A stretch of 64,000 nucleotides of DNA, taken from Streptomyces microflavus (GTDB taxonomy: Bacteria > Actinomycetota > Actinomycetes > Streptomycetales > Streptomycetaceae). Under the pieces are notes generated by a model. The model ran no database searches. It was not told the DNA's origin and worked only from the letters and a program-made list of their open reading frames with translations. Positions within the stretch are counted from its first letter, which is position 1. The number at the start of each line of letters is the position of its first letter. Location of the stretch: positions 186,001 through 250,000 of the forward strand of contig NZ_BMUG01000009.1 of assembly GCF_014650075.1 (NCBI RefSeq), in the 5' to 3' direction. Of the stretch, positions 50,871-59,474 are shown piece by piece. The position numbers were made by a program, and so were the translations under genes.

Positions 50871-50881
50871 CCTCCCCGGCC

Positions 50882-52900
50882 TCAGCCGCCGAGCTTCACC
50901 GCCAGCTCGCCCGCATCCGTGGTCGGCGCGTCACAGACGAAGTGCCGGCAGACGTACGCGGTCGGCTCGCCGCCCACCAGCGGCCGGTCCACCAGCAGCG
51001 GGAACTCGGTCCCCGCGCCCGGCCCCTCGCCCGCCGCGACGACCGCACCCGGCGCCCGGCCCAGCAGCGCCGTACGGTGCAGCTCGCCGCCGACCGGCCC
51101 GGCGACGGCCACCTCGCGGGGCCCGTCCAGCAGCGCCTCGGCCACGGCCAGCCCCCAGCCGATGAACCGGGGCGCGCGCGGAGCCAGCGCCTTGACGACC
51201 CCGAGCGCACCCTCGGCGGCGGTGCGGTGGGGTTCGGACCCGGTATGGGCGGCGTACGAGAGCAGCGCCCCCGCAGCCGCCGTCCACCCGGCCGGAGTGG
51301 CACTGTCCGTCGGATCCTGCGGCCGCCGGATCAGCTTCTCCGCATCGTGGGCGGTGTCGTAGAGCTGCCCGCCCTCGCCGGTGAACTGCTCCAGCACGAT
51401 GTCGAGCAGGAACCCGGCGAACTCCAGCCAGGCCCCCTCCCCCGTCACCGCCGCCAGCGCGAGGAACCCCTCGGCCACATCGCCGTAGTCCTCCAGCACC
51501 CCGGCGTTATCGCCCGCGCGACCGTCCTTGGAGGTCCGCGTCAGCCGGGCCACTTCACCGAGGTGGACCCGGACCAGCAGATCGGCGGCCTCGGTGGCGC
51601 GCTCGACCAGATCCGGACGGTCGAAATAGGCCCCGGTCTCGGCGAGCGCGGCGATGGCGAGCCCGTTCCAGGCGGCGACCACCTTGTCGTCCCGCCCCGG
51701 ACGCGGCCGCCCCTCACGGGCCGCCAGCAGCCGGGCCCGTACGTCCGCGACGCGCCCCGCGTCCACGGGCCGCGCCTCACCGGAGAGCTGCAGGACAGAG
51801 GCCCCCTCCTCGAAGGTGCCCTCCTCCGTCACACCGAAGTACGCGGTGGCGAAGGCCCCGTCCTCCTCACCGAGCACCTCACGCAGCTGCGCGGGCGTCC
51901 ACACATAGAAGGCGCCCTCGACATGCTTTCCTTCCTGATCCTCACTGTCGGCGTCGAGCGCGGAGGCGAAGCCGCCCTCGGCGGTACGGAGCTCCCGCAC
52001 CATGAAGTCGGCGGTCTCCAGGGCGATCCGCCGGGCCTCCTCGGACCCGGTGGTACGCCAGAGATGGGCATACACGCGGCACAGCAGCGCGTTGTCGTAC
52101 AGCATCTTCTCGAAGTGCGGAACGGCCCATTCCCGGTCCACGGAGTAGCGCGCGAACCCACCGCCGAGCTGGTCGTAGATCCCGCCCCGGGCCATCGCCG
52201 AACAGGTGTCGGCGGCCATCTGGAGCGCCCCCTCGGACCCGGTACGGGCGTAATGCCGCAGCAGGAACTCCACCGCCATGGACGGCGGGAACTTGGGCGC
52301 ACCCCCGAACCCGCCGTGCTGCTCGTCGTACTCCCGCGTCAGCCCCAGCAGCGCCTGCGCGATCTCCGGCTCCCCCGGCACCCCCTCACCCCCGTGGGCC
52401 AGCGACCGCCCGGCCAGATCGGCGACGATCCGCTCGGCCACCTCGGCCACTTCCTCACGCCGGTCGCTCCACGCGGCACTCACCCCTTCGAGCACCTGCT
52501 GGAAGGAGGGCGACCCGTGCCGGGGCTCGGGCGGGAAGTAGGTCCCGAAGTAGAAGGGTTCGGCGTCCGGGGTGAGGAACACGGTCATCGGCCACCCACC
52601 GTGCCCGGTGGCCGCCTGGACGGCCTCCATGTACACGGCGTCGACGTCGGGCCGCTCCTCACGGTCGACCTTCACGGCGACGAAGCGCTCGTTGAGGTAG
52701 GCCGCGACGGTCTCGTCCTCGAAGGACTCGTGGGCCATGACGTGGCACCAGTGGCACGCGGAGTAGCCGACGGACAGCAGAACGGGCACATCGCGCCGCT
52801 TCGCCTCCTCGAAGGCATCCGCTCCCCAGGGCCACCAGTCGACGGGATTGTCAGCATGCTGAAGCAGATAAGGCGAGGTCACACCAGCCAGCCGGTTCAT
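50882..52900 (-). CDS. Thioredoxin-domain protein, YyaL/SPATA20 family
   Basis: 672 residues. N-terminal DUF255 thioredoxin-like domain: MNRLAGVTSPYLLQHADNPV, active-site-like C49-H-W-C52 (GYSACHWCHVM), VKVDREERPDVD, GGWPMTVFLTPD. This is followed by a six-hairpin glycosidase-like barrel (FARYSVDREWAVPHFEKMLY). Function unknown, possibly protein or glycan redox quality control. The first 172 bp region of this gene is present again, truncated, at 58949-59120. Confidence 0.9.
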   Translation of the reverse strand: MNRLAGVTSPYLLQHADNPVDWWPWGADAFEEAKRRDVPVLLSVGYSACHWCHVMAHESFEDETVAAYLNERFVAVKVDREERPDVDAVYMEAVQAATGHGGWPMTVFLTPDAEPFYFGTYFPPEPRHGSPSFQQVLEGVSAAWSDRREEVAEVAERIVADLAGRSLAHGGEGVPGEPEIAQALLGLTREYDEQHGGFGGAPKFPPSMAVEFLLRHYARTGSEGALQMAADTCSAMARGGIYDQLGGGFARYSVDREWAVPHFEKMLYDNALLCRVYAHLWRTTGSEEARRIALETADFMVRELRTAEGGFASALDADSEDQEGKHVEGAFYVWTPAQLREVLGEEDGAFATAYFGVTEEGTFEEGASVLQLSGEARPVDAGRVADVRARLLAAREGRPRPGRDDKVVAAWNGLAIAALAETGAYFDRPDLVERATEAADLLVRVHLGEVARLTRTSKDGRAGDNAGVLEDYGDVAEGFLALAAVTGEGAWLEFAGFLLDIVLEQFTGEGGQLYDTAHDAEKLIRRPQDPTDSATPAGWTAAAGALLSYAAHTGSEPHRTAAEGALGVVKALAPRAPRFIGWGLAVAEALLDGPREVAVAGPVGGELHRTALLGRAPGAVVAAGEGPGAGTEFPLLVDRPLVGGEPTAYVCRHFVCDAPTTDAGELAVKLGG

Positions 52901-53138
52901 GCGATCCAGCCTCTCACAGCGCCTGGCACGACCGGCGAAACCCTCACGAGCCCGCCTCGCTTGGCCGAATTACTCTCGTGAGCCATAACGTGGTGGACGG
53001 CTCCCCCTCCCCCTCCCCCGGGGTCGACGTCGACCCCCCTCCCGGCGTTCGTCCGTGTCGGGCGCCCCGCCACCTCGGAACAGTAGGCTGAGCGCAGCAG
53101 CGCCGGACCTGCCGAGGCTCCTCGAAGGAGGTACCCCC

Positions 53139-53705
53139 ATGACCGCCGAGATGGTGGCGCCCGCCTGGATGCACACGCAGATCAGCGCGGAACAGTACGA
53201 CTCCTGGTCCGAGGAGCAGTGCGCCGGCATCGAGATCGTGGACGGGATGGTCGTCGTGAGCCCGAGCGCCTCCAAGCGGCACAACCGGCTGGCCCGCATC
53301 CTGGCCAACGCGCTGGACGCAGCCGCAGGCCCGGACTGGAACGCCGACACGGACTTCGACGTCCGCCTGCAGGACGTCCCCCTCACCAACCGCCGCCCGG
53401 ACGTCACCGTCTACCGGTCGGAAACCATCGACCTCACGCCCACCCGCCCTGAACACGTACTCCTGGTCGTCGAGGTCGTGTCGCCCGGATCGGAAACCAC
53501 GGACCGAATCGTAAAGGTGGACCAGTACGCCAAGGCCGGCATCCCCTTCTACTGGCGCATCGAGCAGGCCGCCACTGGCGTTCCGATCGTCTACACCTAC
53601 GTCCTCGACCCCGCCACCAAGGCTTACCGGGACGGCGAGATGTTCACCGGCGTGATCAAGACTGCCGCTCCGTTCCCCGTGACTGTCGACCTGGGCGCCG
53701 TCTGA
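53139..53705 (+). CDS. Uma2 family (DUF820) restriction-endonuclease-like protein
   Basis: 188 residues, ATG at 53139 with GAAGGAGG. PD-(D/E)xK fold of Uma2: YELVDG-like IEIVDGMVVVSPSASKRHNR, NRRPDVTVYRSE (D88), LLVVEVVSPGSETTDRIVKV (E112-x-V) and AGIPFYWRIE. Abundant in Streptomyces; biological role unknown, nuclease activity inferred. Sixty-two bases of this gene recur at 59209-59270. Confidence 0.88.
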   Translation: MTAEMVAPAWMHTQISAEQYDSWSEEQCAGIEIVDGMVVVSPSASKRHNRLARILANALDAAAGPDWNADTDFDVRLQDVPLTNRRPDVTVYRSETIDLTPTRPEHVLLVVEVVSPGSETTDRIVKVDQYAKAGIPFYWRIEQAATGVPIVYTYVLDPATKAYRDGEMFTGVIKTAAPFPVTVDLGAV

Positions 53706-53724
53706 CAGCGCCGGAAGATTCCCC

Positions 53725-56190
53725 GTGACGAAACACAAGGGAAAGCGCAAATTCCGGGAGCACCTGGAGGCTCTTTTCGCTGCCGCTGGCTCCCCTAAGC
53801 CAGCCGCTATCTGCTCTGCCAGCAGGGACCGCCTTGGGCGAAGTTCCCTGTCCGTACAGCGCATCAGCGATTGGCGAAGCGGGAAGCACACACCGACCAA
53901 TAAGCTCTTCCGAGAGTTTCTCAGGGCGGTCGACAGCTTGGCTCGGCAGCGAAACTTCGCTCTCCCTGCCGCACTCGCCGACCCGGCAGTTTGGGATCGC
54001 CTACTGCGCGCGGCGCGAGCAAAGACTCCCACTCCGCCGCAGGAAGAATCGCGCCAGATCACGGTAGGCGCAGTCCGGATCCCGATCCGCCCTGTGGCTG
54101 AGTCCGATCCTCTGGAACTGGGCGTACACCGAACAAGTCGCCTTGAGGGCGCTCCTCCACTACCGGCCTATGTACCGCGGGACGCAGACAGTACAGTCTC
54201 GGCCCAGCTGGCAGAGGCAAGGGAGACCGGAGGCTTCGTCTTGTTGGTCGGCGAGTCCACAGCCGGAAAATCTCGGTGCGCTTTCGAGGCTGTACGACGC
54301 GAACTGCCCGATCACTGGATCGTCGCGCCACCTGCAGCCAGCGACCTGAGCCCCGTGCTAGCGCATGTATCCCTACCGAGGCCCGGCCACCGGAGGTGGG
54401 TGCTCTGGCTGGACGACCTCGACCGCTTCCTCCTCCCCGGCGGCCTCGATCAAGGCATGTTGTCCGCGCTTCTAGAGCAACGGGTTGTGGTCATGGCCAC
54501 CATGCGTTCCGAGGTGTATGGCAATTACAGTGAGCGCGCGTTGCGAGGCATGGACGCTGACGTGGCATCCGTGCGCCGCCTCGGATCCCGGGTCCTGAAC
54601 CTCATCGAGCCCCTCGTACTGGACCGGCAGTGGTCCGAGACGGAAATGGGTAGGCTCCGCGCACACCTGGCGAACCCAAACTCCGACAAACGTCTGGCTG
54701 ACGCAGCCCATCACCACGGGGTTCACGGCATCGCGGAATACCTCGCAGCCGGCCCGAAGCTACTCGAGGAATTCCTGACGACTCGACGCCAGCCGAAAGG
54801 CCATCCCCGTGGCGCTGCCCTGGTTCAGGCGGCGATCGATCTTGCGCGGGCAGGCATCTCCACCCCTCTGCCCGCCGAGACCCTGCTGAATTTGTCCACG
54901 TGCTATCTCAGTGCCGGGGACGCCTCACGCCTCCAAGCTGAGAGCCCCGAGCAGGCTCTAGTGTGGGCAACCGAGACCCAGTTCGGTGTGGCAGGAATGC
55001 TGGTTGCCACGGATACCACCGAGGCTTGGCGGCCATTCGACTACCTCGTGGACGCCGTTGCCAGTGCCGTCGAAGCTACGGCCATCCCCGACGAGGTTTG
55101 GGAAGCTGCGGTCACGCACGCGAATGGCGGTAGCGAGCTGCTACCTGTCGGACGGTCTGCCTTCCGCTTCGGCCGTCTGGTGCTCGCCGAGCGCTGCTTC
55201 TCTCCGCTGGCGGCCCGAGGTAACCACGTCGCAATGCACGACCTTGGGTTCGTACAACGCGAAAGACGGCCGGAACACACCTGGTCCTCGTGGTACCGGA
55301 CCGTATCTGAGACAGGAACTCCGTTGCAGGCCCGCACCCTTGGCGCCCTCCACGAAATTGAAGGGCGATGGGACGAAGCAGTGGCCTGCTACGAGAGGGC
55401 TGCCGATCAAGGAGATGCCCTTGCCATGCGACTCCGGGGTGTAATCGCCCAGCGGCACAGGCAAAACGACGAAGCTCATAAGTGGTACGTCCGCGCTGCA
55501 GAAGGCGGAGATGCGGTTGCAATCGCGTTCTTCAATCAACCGGAAATCTACCGGCCCGAAATGGGACACGGGCTGGGTTCGGAAACCTGGGACCCGAACG
55601 TCGAATGGGATGAGGAGGACGAAGAGCCGTGGCAGATGACGGCCCGCACATCACGCATCCTAAGCTGCAACCTGGAGATCCTCGCCGATATGGCTCACGA
55701 CGAGTTGAACGAACTGGGTGACCAGCCAGTCTCTCCGAACAGCTTCGGGATCTTCTTTGCACTCTTGCCAGCCTCCACATGGAACCAGCCACGACATTGG
55801 CGACGCAGGGCGCTAAGAGCCCTGGATGATCTCAACGAGGACATCACTCTCGGCCGCTCTCCCCAACCACGCTGCGCGGCGGAGGAACTTGCGCTCCACT
55901 TCGCTCTTGAGAGCGCTTCGGCGATGACATGCGATGAGCCGGATCTGGTGGCTGAGTTCACACAAGGGCTCCCCGAACAGCAGGGCGACTACGACTGGGA
56001 TGTTTGTTCGGACCTGCTCTTCCAGGACCACGATGTGCTTTTCCTCTACGACCCGATGATGCAAGGACTGGAGCACCCCGACAACCCGCTCAACCAACGT
56101 ATGGGCATTGGAGACCTGCGGCCAGAAGGATGGTTCGAGGAGTTCGGAAACGTGTCACCTCGCGACCCATCCCGAGGATTCACACATTGA
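53725..56190 (+). CDS. STAND-type NTPase: N-terminal HTH, P-loop ATPase, Sel1/TPR-like repeats
   Basis: 821 residues. N-terminal helical HTH-like domain of the type found in actinomycete NTPases (residues about 8-72: REHLEALFAAAGSPKPAAIC, SVQRISDWRSGKHTPTNKLF). P-loop VLLVGESTAGKSRCAF (Walker A 176-183), Walker B WVLWLDDLDR (225-234), and MATMRSE (258-264) as sensor-like Arg. The C-terminal half has Sel1/TPR-like units (GALHEIEGRWDEAVACYERA, AHKWYVRAAEGGDAVAIAFF), then an acidic region. The layout (recognition repeats plus NTPase) is that of signalling or defence STAND proteins. Codons are less GC-rich than in neighbours, suggesting acquisition. Start ATG-like GTG at 53725, 19 bp after the Uma2 gene. 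Confidence 0.75.
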   Translation: MTKHKGKRKFREHLEALFAAAGSPKPAAICSASRDRLGRSSLSVQRISDWRSGKHTPTNKLFREFLRAVDSLARQRNFALPAALADPAVWDRLLRAARAKTPTPPQEESRQITVGAVRIPIRPVAESDPLELGVHRTSRLEGAPPLPAYVPRDADSTVSAQLAEARETGGFVLLVGESTAGKSRCAFEAVRRELPDHWIVAPPAASDLSPVLAHVSLPRPGHRRWVLWLDDLDRFLLPGGLDQGMLSALLEQRVVVMATMRSEVYGNYSERALRGMDADVASVRRLGSRVLNLIEPLVLDRQWSETEMGRLRAHLANPNSDKRLADAAHHHGVHGIAEYLAAGPKLLEEFLTTRRQPKGHPRGAALVQAAIDLARAGISTPLPAETLLNLSTCYLSAGDASRLQAESPEQALVWATETQFGVAGMLVATDTTEAWRPFDYLVDAVASAVEATAIPDEVWEAAVTHANGGSELLPVGRSAFRFGRLVLAERCFSPLAARGNHVAMHDLGFVQRERRPEHTWSSWYRTVSETGTPLQARTLGALHEIEGRWDEAVACYERAADQGDALAMRLRGVIAQRHRQNDEAHKWYVRAAEGGDAVAIAFFNQPEIYRPEMGHGLGSETWDPNVEWDEEDEEPWQMTARTSRILSCNLEILADMAHDELNELGDQPVSPNSFGIFFALLPASTWNQPRHWRRRALRALDDLNEDITLGRSPQPRCAAEELALHFALESASAMTCDEPDLVAEFTQGLPEQQGDYDWDVCSDLLFQDHDVLFLYDPMMQGLEHPDNPLNQRMGIGDLRPEGWFEEFGNVSPRDPSRGFTH

Positions 56191-56321
56191 CGTGATCGCG
56201 CTGAATCGCGTACGGCGTGCCGATCCTTAGCGATGGATCATGATCGATCATTACGTCATCATGAGCTAGATAAATCGTTCGATATCAAGTGGACATTCTC
56301 TCAGTAACTGCCTTCCGGAAC

Positions 56322-56558
56322 CTACGACGTCGGCAACGGTATGACGGCCGGAACGCGCCGAATGGAATCGCCTGAAAGTTCCCACCAATACGGCTTGGGT
56401 GGAAGGCACCCAAGCCGTCTGCACACCCGTTCTGCCAGAAGGCCAAGGACCGCGTCTCCGAGCAACTGCTCCAGGGTGGATCCAGTCCCGCTACATCGAC
56501 TGACTAGGGTCCGGTGAACTCCACCCTTGTAGAAGCTCACCAGCATGCCGCCGGGCAT
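56322..56558 (-). CDS. Possible small or remnant protein
   Basis: 78 codons, MPGGMLVSFYKGGVHRTLVS near the start and WWELSGDSIRRVPAVIPL near the end. The composition is protein-like but without a recognised family. Could be a small gene or a fragment of an inactivated one. Low confidence. Confidence 0.3.
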   Translation of the reverse strand: MPGGMLVSFYKGGVHRTLVSRCSGTGSTLEQLLGDAVLGLLAERVCRRLGCLPPKPYWWELSGDSIRRVPAVIPLPTS

Positions 56559-57110
56559 CGAGAGAGGGTCTCCACGGCCTGGCGCTCGGCCGCTTTCCGG
56601 AGAATCGACCGCCAGGATGTACCTGGCTTACGGTGCGCTGGGCCGTTGGCCCTCCTGGGTGTCGCAGGCCGGAACACCAACGACCGCATGCGGTTCACGC
56701 GGCGATGGACGCGAGAGGAGCCCTTGGGCGCGGCTGAAGCACCAAGGGCTGCGCCCTCCGGAGCAGTCCGGACCTGGCTGCGACACCAGGGATCCCGCGC
56801 ATGTTCCCGAGCGGGCTGACCAAATCCGCAAGCGGCTCTGGCGCGGCAGCAAAGGCGGCCATCCGCCTCAGCCTCGACAAAGGAACCGACTTTACGGGCA
56901 GCCGCCACTCTTCCTGCGACCCAGATGTGAACGCGAGGCGTGACGGCAACTCCCGGTAGACGATCCGGACCGGAAGTCCGGACATCATCGGCTCGACCAG
57001 GAACTTTGAACGCCTTGGCACGCAACGCGCCTCGGAGTTCAGGCACCGCGCAGCCTTGTATGAGGTCAGCGCACCGGGCGGTGCGCCGTCGACCCGAAAG
57101 GATTCACATC

Positions 57111-57308
57111 GTGACCGTGGCACTGCTGTCTACCGTGATCTGCGCTGGTGCACTCACCCTCCAGCGCGCCATCTACCCCCTGACCCTTCTGGTCGGTTTC
57201 TTGTGCGCGCTACGCGGCCTTGGCGCTCCCGAGCGGGTCTTGACCTTCCGTACCTTCGCCCGAGCAGTTGCCGACGTGGGCAGCCACCCCACACGCAGTT
57301 CGACGTGA
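57111..57308 (+). CDS. Possible small membrane protein
   Basis: 65 codons from a GTG preceded by AAAGGA. Two hydrophobic runs (VALLSTVICAGALTL and AIYPLTLLVGFLCALRGLG) suggest a membrane hairpin. No homology recognised; may be fortuitous in this decayed stretch. Confidence 0.3.
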   Translation: MTVALLSTVICAGALTLQRAIYPLTLLVGFLCALRGLGAPERVLTFRTFARAVADVGSHPTRSST

Positions 57309-57678
57309 TCACCCCTCCGCTCCCCTTCCGCTCACCCACATTGATGAGACGTTGAAGTGACGGGCGCGACGTCAGATGTAGCAGCGCCAAGGAACCTCAC
57401 CGTCAGGAAAATCGGTTCACTCGACCGGTCGGCGGCACCACTCTGTGGAACTGAAGCACCCCGTGAGCCAGTGCGCTTCCGCGCTGTCTGCTGCCAGAAG
57501 ATCATGGGTTCGCCGTACTCGTTCCGTCCGCCATGTCAGCCCAGCAGCCGCCCCCTTGACGTTCCCAAACCAGCATTCACGGCCATACGCCCAACGCGCC
57601 GACTCTCAGGCACCTTCGGCATCCTGCTCCCACCCCTTTGCCCTGCGGGGCCAGGCTAGAACAAGCGGCAACGCACTA

Positions 57679-58575
57679 GCCGTTTCGTTTGGATCAGCGG
57701 GCTGACCAGAGGAAGATGCCCGCGATGTGGAGGCCGGCCAGGTAGATGGTCGCGGTCTTCTCGTAGCGGGTGGCGATTCCTCGCCATTGCTTGAGGCGGT
57801 TGATGCACCGCTCGACGGAGTTGCGCTGCTTGTATGTCTCGCGGTCAAAGGCGGGAGGGCGCCCGCCTCGGCTGCCTCGCCGCAGCCGGTGGATGTTCTG
57901 GTCCGCCCGGATCGGGATGACAGCCCGGATGCCACGGCCGCGCAGGTGCCCGCGGATCGCGCGGGACGAATACGCCTTGTCGGCCAGGACCACGTCCGGC
58001 CGTGTGCGGGGCCTGCCTCGAGGGCGTGGGACGCGCAGGCGGGCCATTACTTCGGTGAAAGCAGGCGCGTCGTTGGCCTGTCCGCCGGTCAGGACGAACG
58101 CCAGTGGGCGGCAGCGGCTGTCGGCGGCGAGGTGGATCTTGGTGGTCAGCCCTCCGCGGGACCGGCCGATGGCATGGTCGGCCGGTTCGCCTGCCGGGGC
58201 CCCTTTTTGCGGGCCCCGGCAGCGTGCTGGTGAGCGCGCACGATCGTGGAGTCCACCGACACCACCCAGTCGAGACCGTCCTCCTCGTCCGCCTGAGCCA
58301 TCAGCGCCGTGAACACGCGCTCCCACGTGCCGTCGGCCGCCCACATCCGCAGCCGGTTGTAGACACCCCGCCAGTTGCCGTACTTCTCCGGCAGGTACAT
58401 CCACTGCGTCCCGGTCTGGAACTTGAAGGCAATCGCGTCGATCACCTCACGGTGATCTCGCCACCGGCCACCCCGCTTCGGTGACCGGTCAGGAAGTAAC
58501 GGCTCGATCCGCGCCCACTGCGCATCAGTCAACGACACAACCAGACCAACGATCGGATGATCCGAACGAAACGGC
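57679..58575. mobile_element. IS5-family insertion sequence (IS427-like group), complete
   Basis: 897 bp. Terminal inverted repeats GCCGTTTCGTTYGGATCA, 18 bp with one mismatch, at 57679-57696 and 58558-58575 (inverted). Flanked by a 3-bp target duplication CTA (57676-57678 and 58576-58578). Contains one transposase in two frames. Both ends are intact, so it could be mobile. Confidence 0.9.
57694..58538 (-). CDS. IS5-family transposase made by -1 frameshift
   Basis: First frame from the GTG at 58538 (VSLTDAQWARIEPLLPDRSP) to 58146; second frame continues to 57694. Joint product holds the DDE triad: SVDSTIVRAHQHAAG (first D), VVLADKAYSSRAIR (second D), RNSVERCINRLKQW (E). The switch is at GCAAAAAGGG (58201-58210 on the plus strand as CCCTTTTTGC), where A5G allows -1 slippage, as in other two-frame IS5 elements. 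It begins a little inside the right inverted repeat. Confidence 0.88.
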
Positions 58576-58723
58576 CTAGCACCCCTAGGTACGGACAGCA
58601 TGTCCAGGCGCGACCACCCCCGGTACGAGGAGGCTTGTGCGTCTAATCTCGGCGAACCTGCGATCACGGTTCCATGCCCACCACTCCGCGCTCAGAAAGA
58701 AACGAGGTTGACGAGCGGGCAGG

Positions 58724-58909
58724 TCATCTCAAACAGGCCTGTCGCGAGGGGGGGGTGCCTCGGTCGTCCGGCTCCAGGATCACCATGACGCTCGTCCACT
58801 TCTCCACGGACCAATCAGGCGAGGCGGCTAACTGCTCCTGTGTCCGGGCGTCGATACGGGCGTCAAGGTCATCACTTTCGGCGTTCATGAAATCACTGTA
58901 TGACGTCAC
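58724..58909 (-). CDS. Possible small protein, likely truncated
   Basis: 61 codons, GTG at 58909; acidic (MTSYSDFMNAESDDLDARID, QLAASPDWSVEKWTSVMVIL). The end runs through a G8 run at 58750-58757, which could mark a frameshift or truncation by IS arrival. No family recognised. The 370-bp stretch from the IS to the duplication (58579-58948) holds nothing else I can support. Confidence 0.35.
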   Translation of the reverse strand: MTSYSDFMNAESDDLDARIDARTQEQLAASPDWSVEKWTSVMVILEPDDRGTPPSRQACLR

Positions 58910-58948
58910 GCCTGGTAGGCACTTATGGGTTCAGCAAGTGCACTGGCG

Positions 58949-59120
58949 CCAGTGGCACGCGGAGTAGCCGACGGACAGCAGAACGGGCACATCGCGCCGC
59001 TTCGCCTCCTCGAAGGCATCCGCTCCCCAGGGCCACCAGTCGACGGGATTGTCAGCATGCTGAAGCAGATAAGGCGAGGTCACACCAGCCAGCCGGTTCA
59101 TGCGATCCAGCCTCTCACAG
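58949..59120 (-). pseudogene. Truncated duplicate of the thioredoxin-domain gene start
   Basis: 172 bp identical, in the same orientation, to 52748-52919, covering the first 50 or so codons of the YyaL/SPATA20-like gene (MNRLAGVTSPYLLQHADNPV onward, cut just before the CHWC motif) and 19 bases upstream. The fragment has no remaining gene body. An imperfect GCACTT...AAGTGC repeat (58919-58941) borders it on the left. Confidence 0.9.
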
Positions 59121-59208
59121 GGCTTCTCCTCACTGTGGAGACCGCACAGACTCCCCCTCACTCTGCCGAACCGGGCCGAGTCGAAGACAGCTCCTCCTGG
59201 AGGCGGTC

Positions 59209-59270
59209 GCCTGCAGGACGTTCCCCTCACCAACCGCCGCCCGGACGTCACCGTCTACCGGGCGGAAACC
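59209..59270 (+). pseudogene. Fragment of the Uma2 gene
   Basis: 62 bp matching 53365-53426 with two differences, encoding LQDVPLTNRRPDVTVYR. It lies 88 bp after the thioredoxin-gene duplicate, whereas in the parent locus the two are separated by 445 bp. A relic of a rearrangement rather than a gene. Confidence 0.85.
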
Positions 59271-59474
59271 TGGGAACCATCTGACCCGCTCGCCCTGGGC
59301 TCTGTCCTGTGCTTGCTTGTCGTGACACCCGCCCGCCACCCGGCCCCGCAGCGAAAGGGCAGGTGGGAGAGGGCAGGTGGCACAGGGTGCGGGTGGCCCC
59401 GGTGTTACCGTGCGGGCACCCCGGCCCCACACGGACTCCTGCGCTGATCACGACTGACGAAAGGGCACAGGACC

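Larger units (their letters stand above)
56191..57675. other. Gene-poor accessory stretch, about 1.5 kb
   Basis: No full-length gene is recognised. The base composition is lower in GC and codon bias is absent from most frames, as in decayed or acquired DNA. Two short open frames with plausible starts are listed separately. I see no inverted repeat, att-like sequence or RNA gene that I can defend. Confidence 0.55.

Noticed and set aside
53725..56190. Integrative element with integrase or att site
   Set aside because: No integrase, excisionase or tRNA-derived repeat was found; only the IS and duplicated flanks mark the patch.
59100..59447. Open frame across the duplicated fragments
   Set aside because: It joins the Uma2 fragment to unrelated sequence and has no family-like body or ribosome-binding site.
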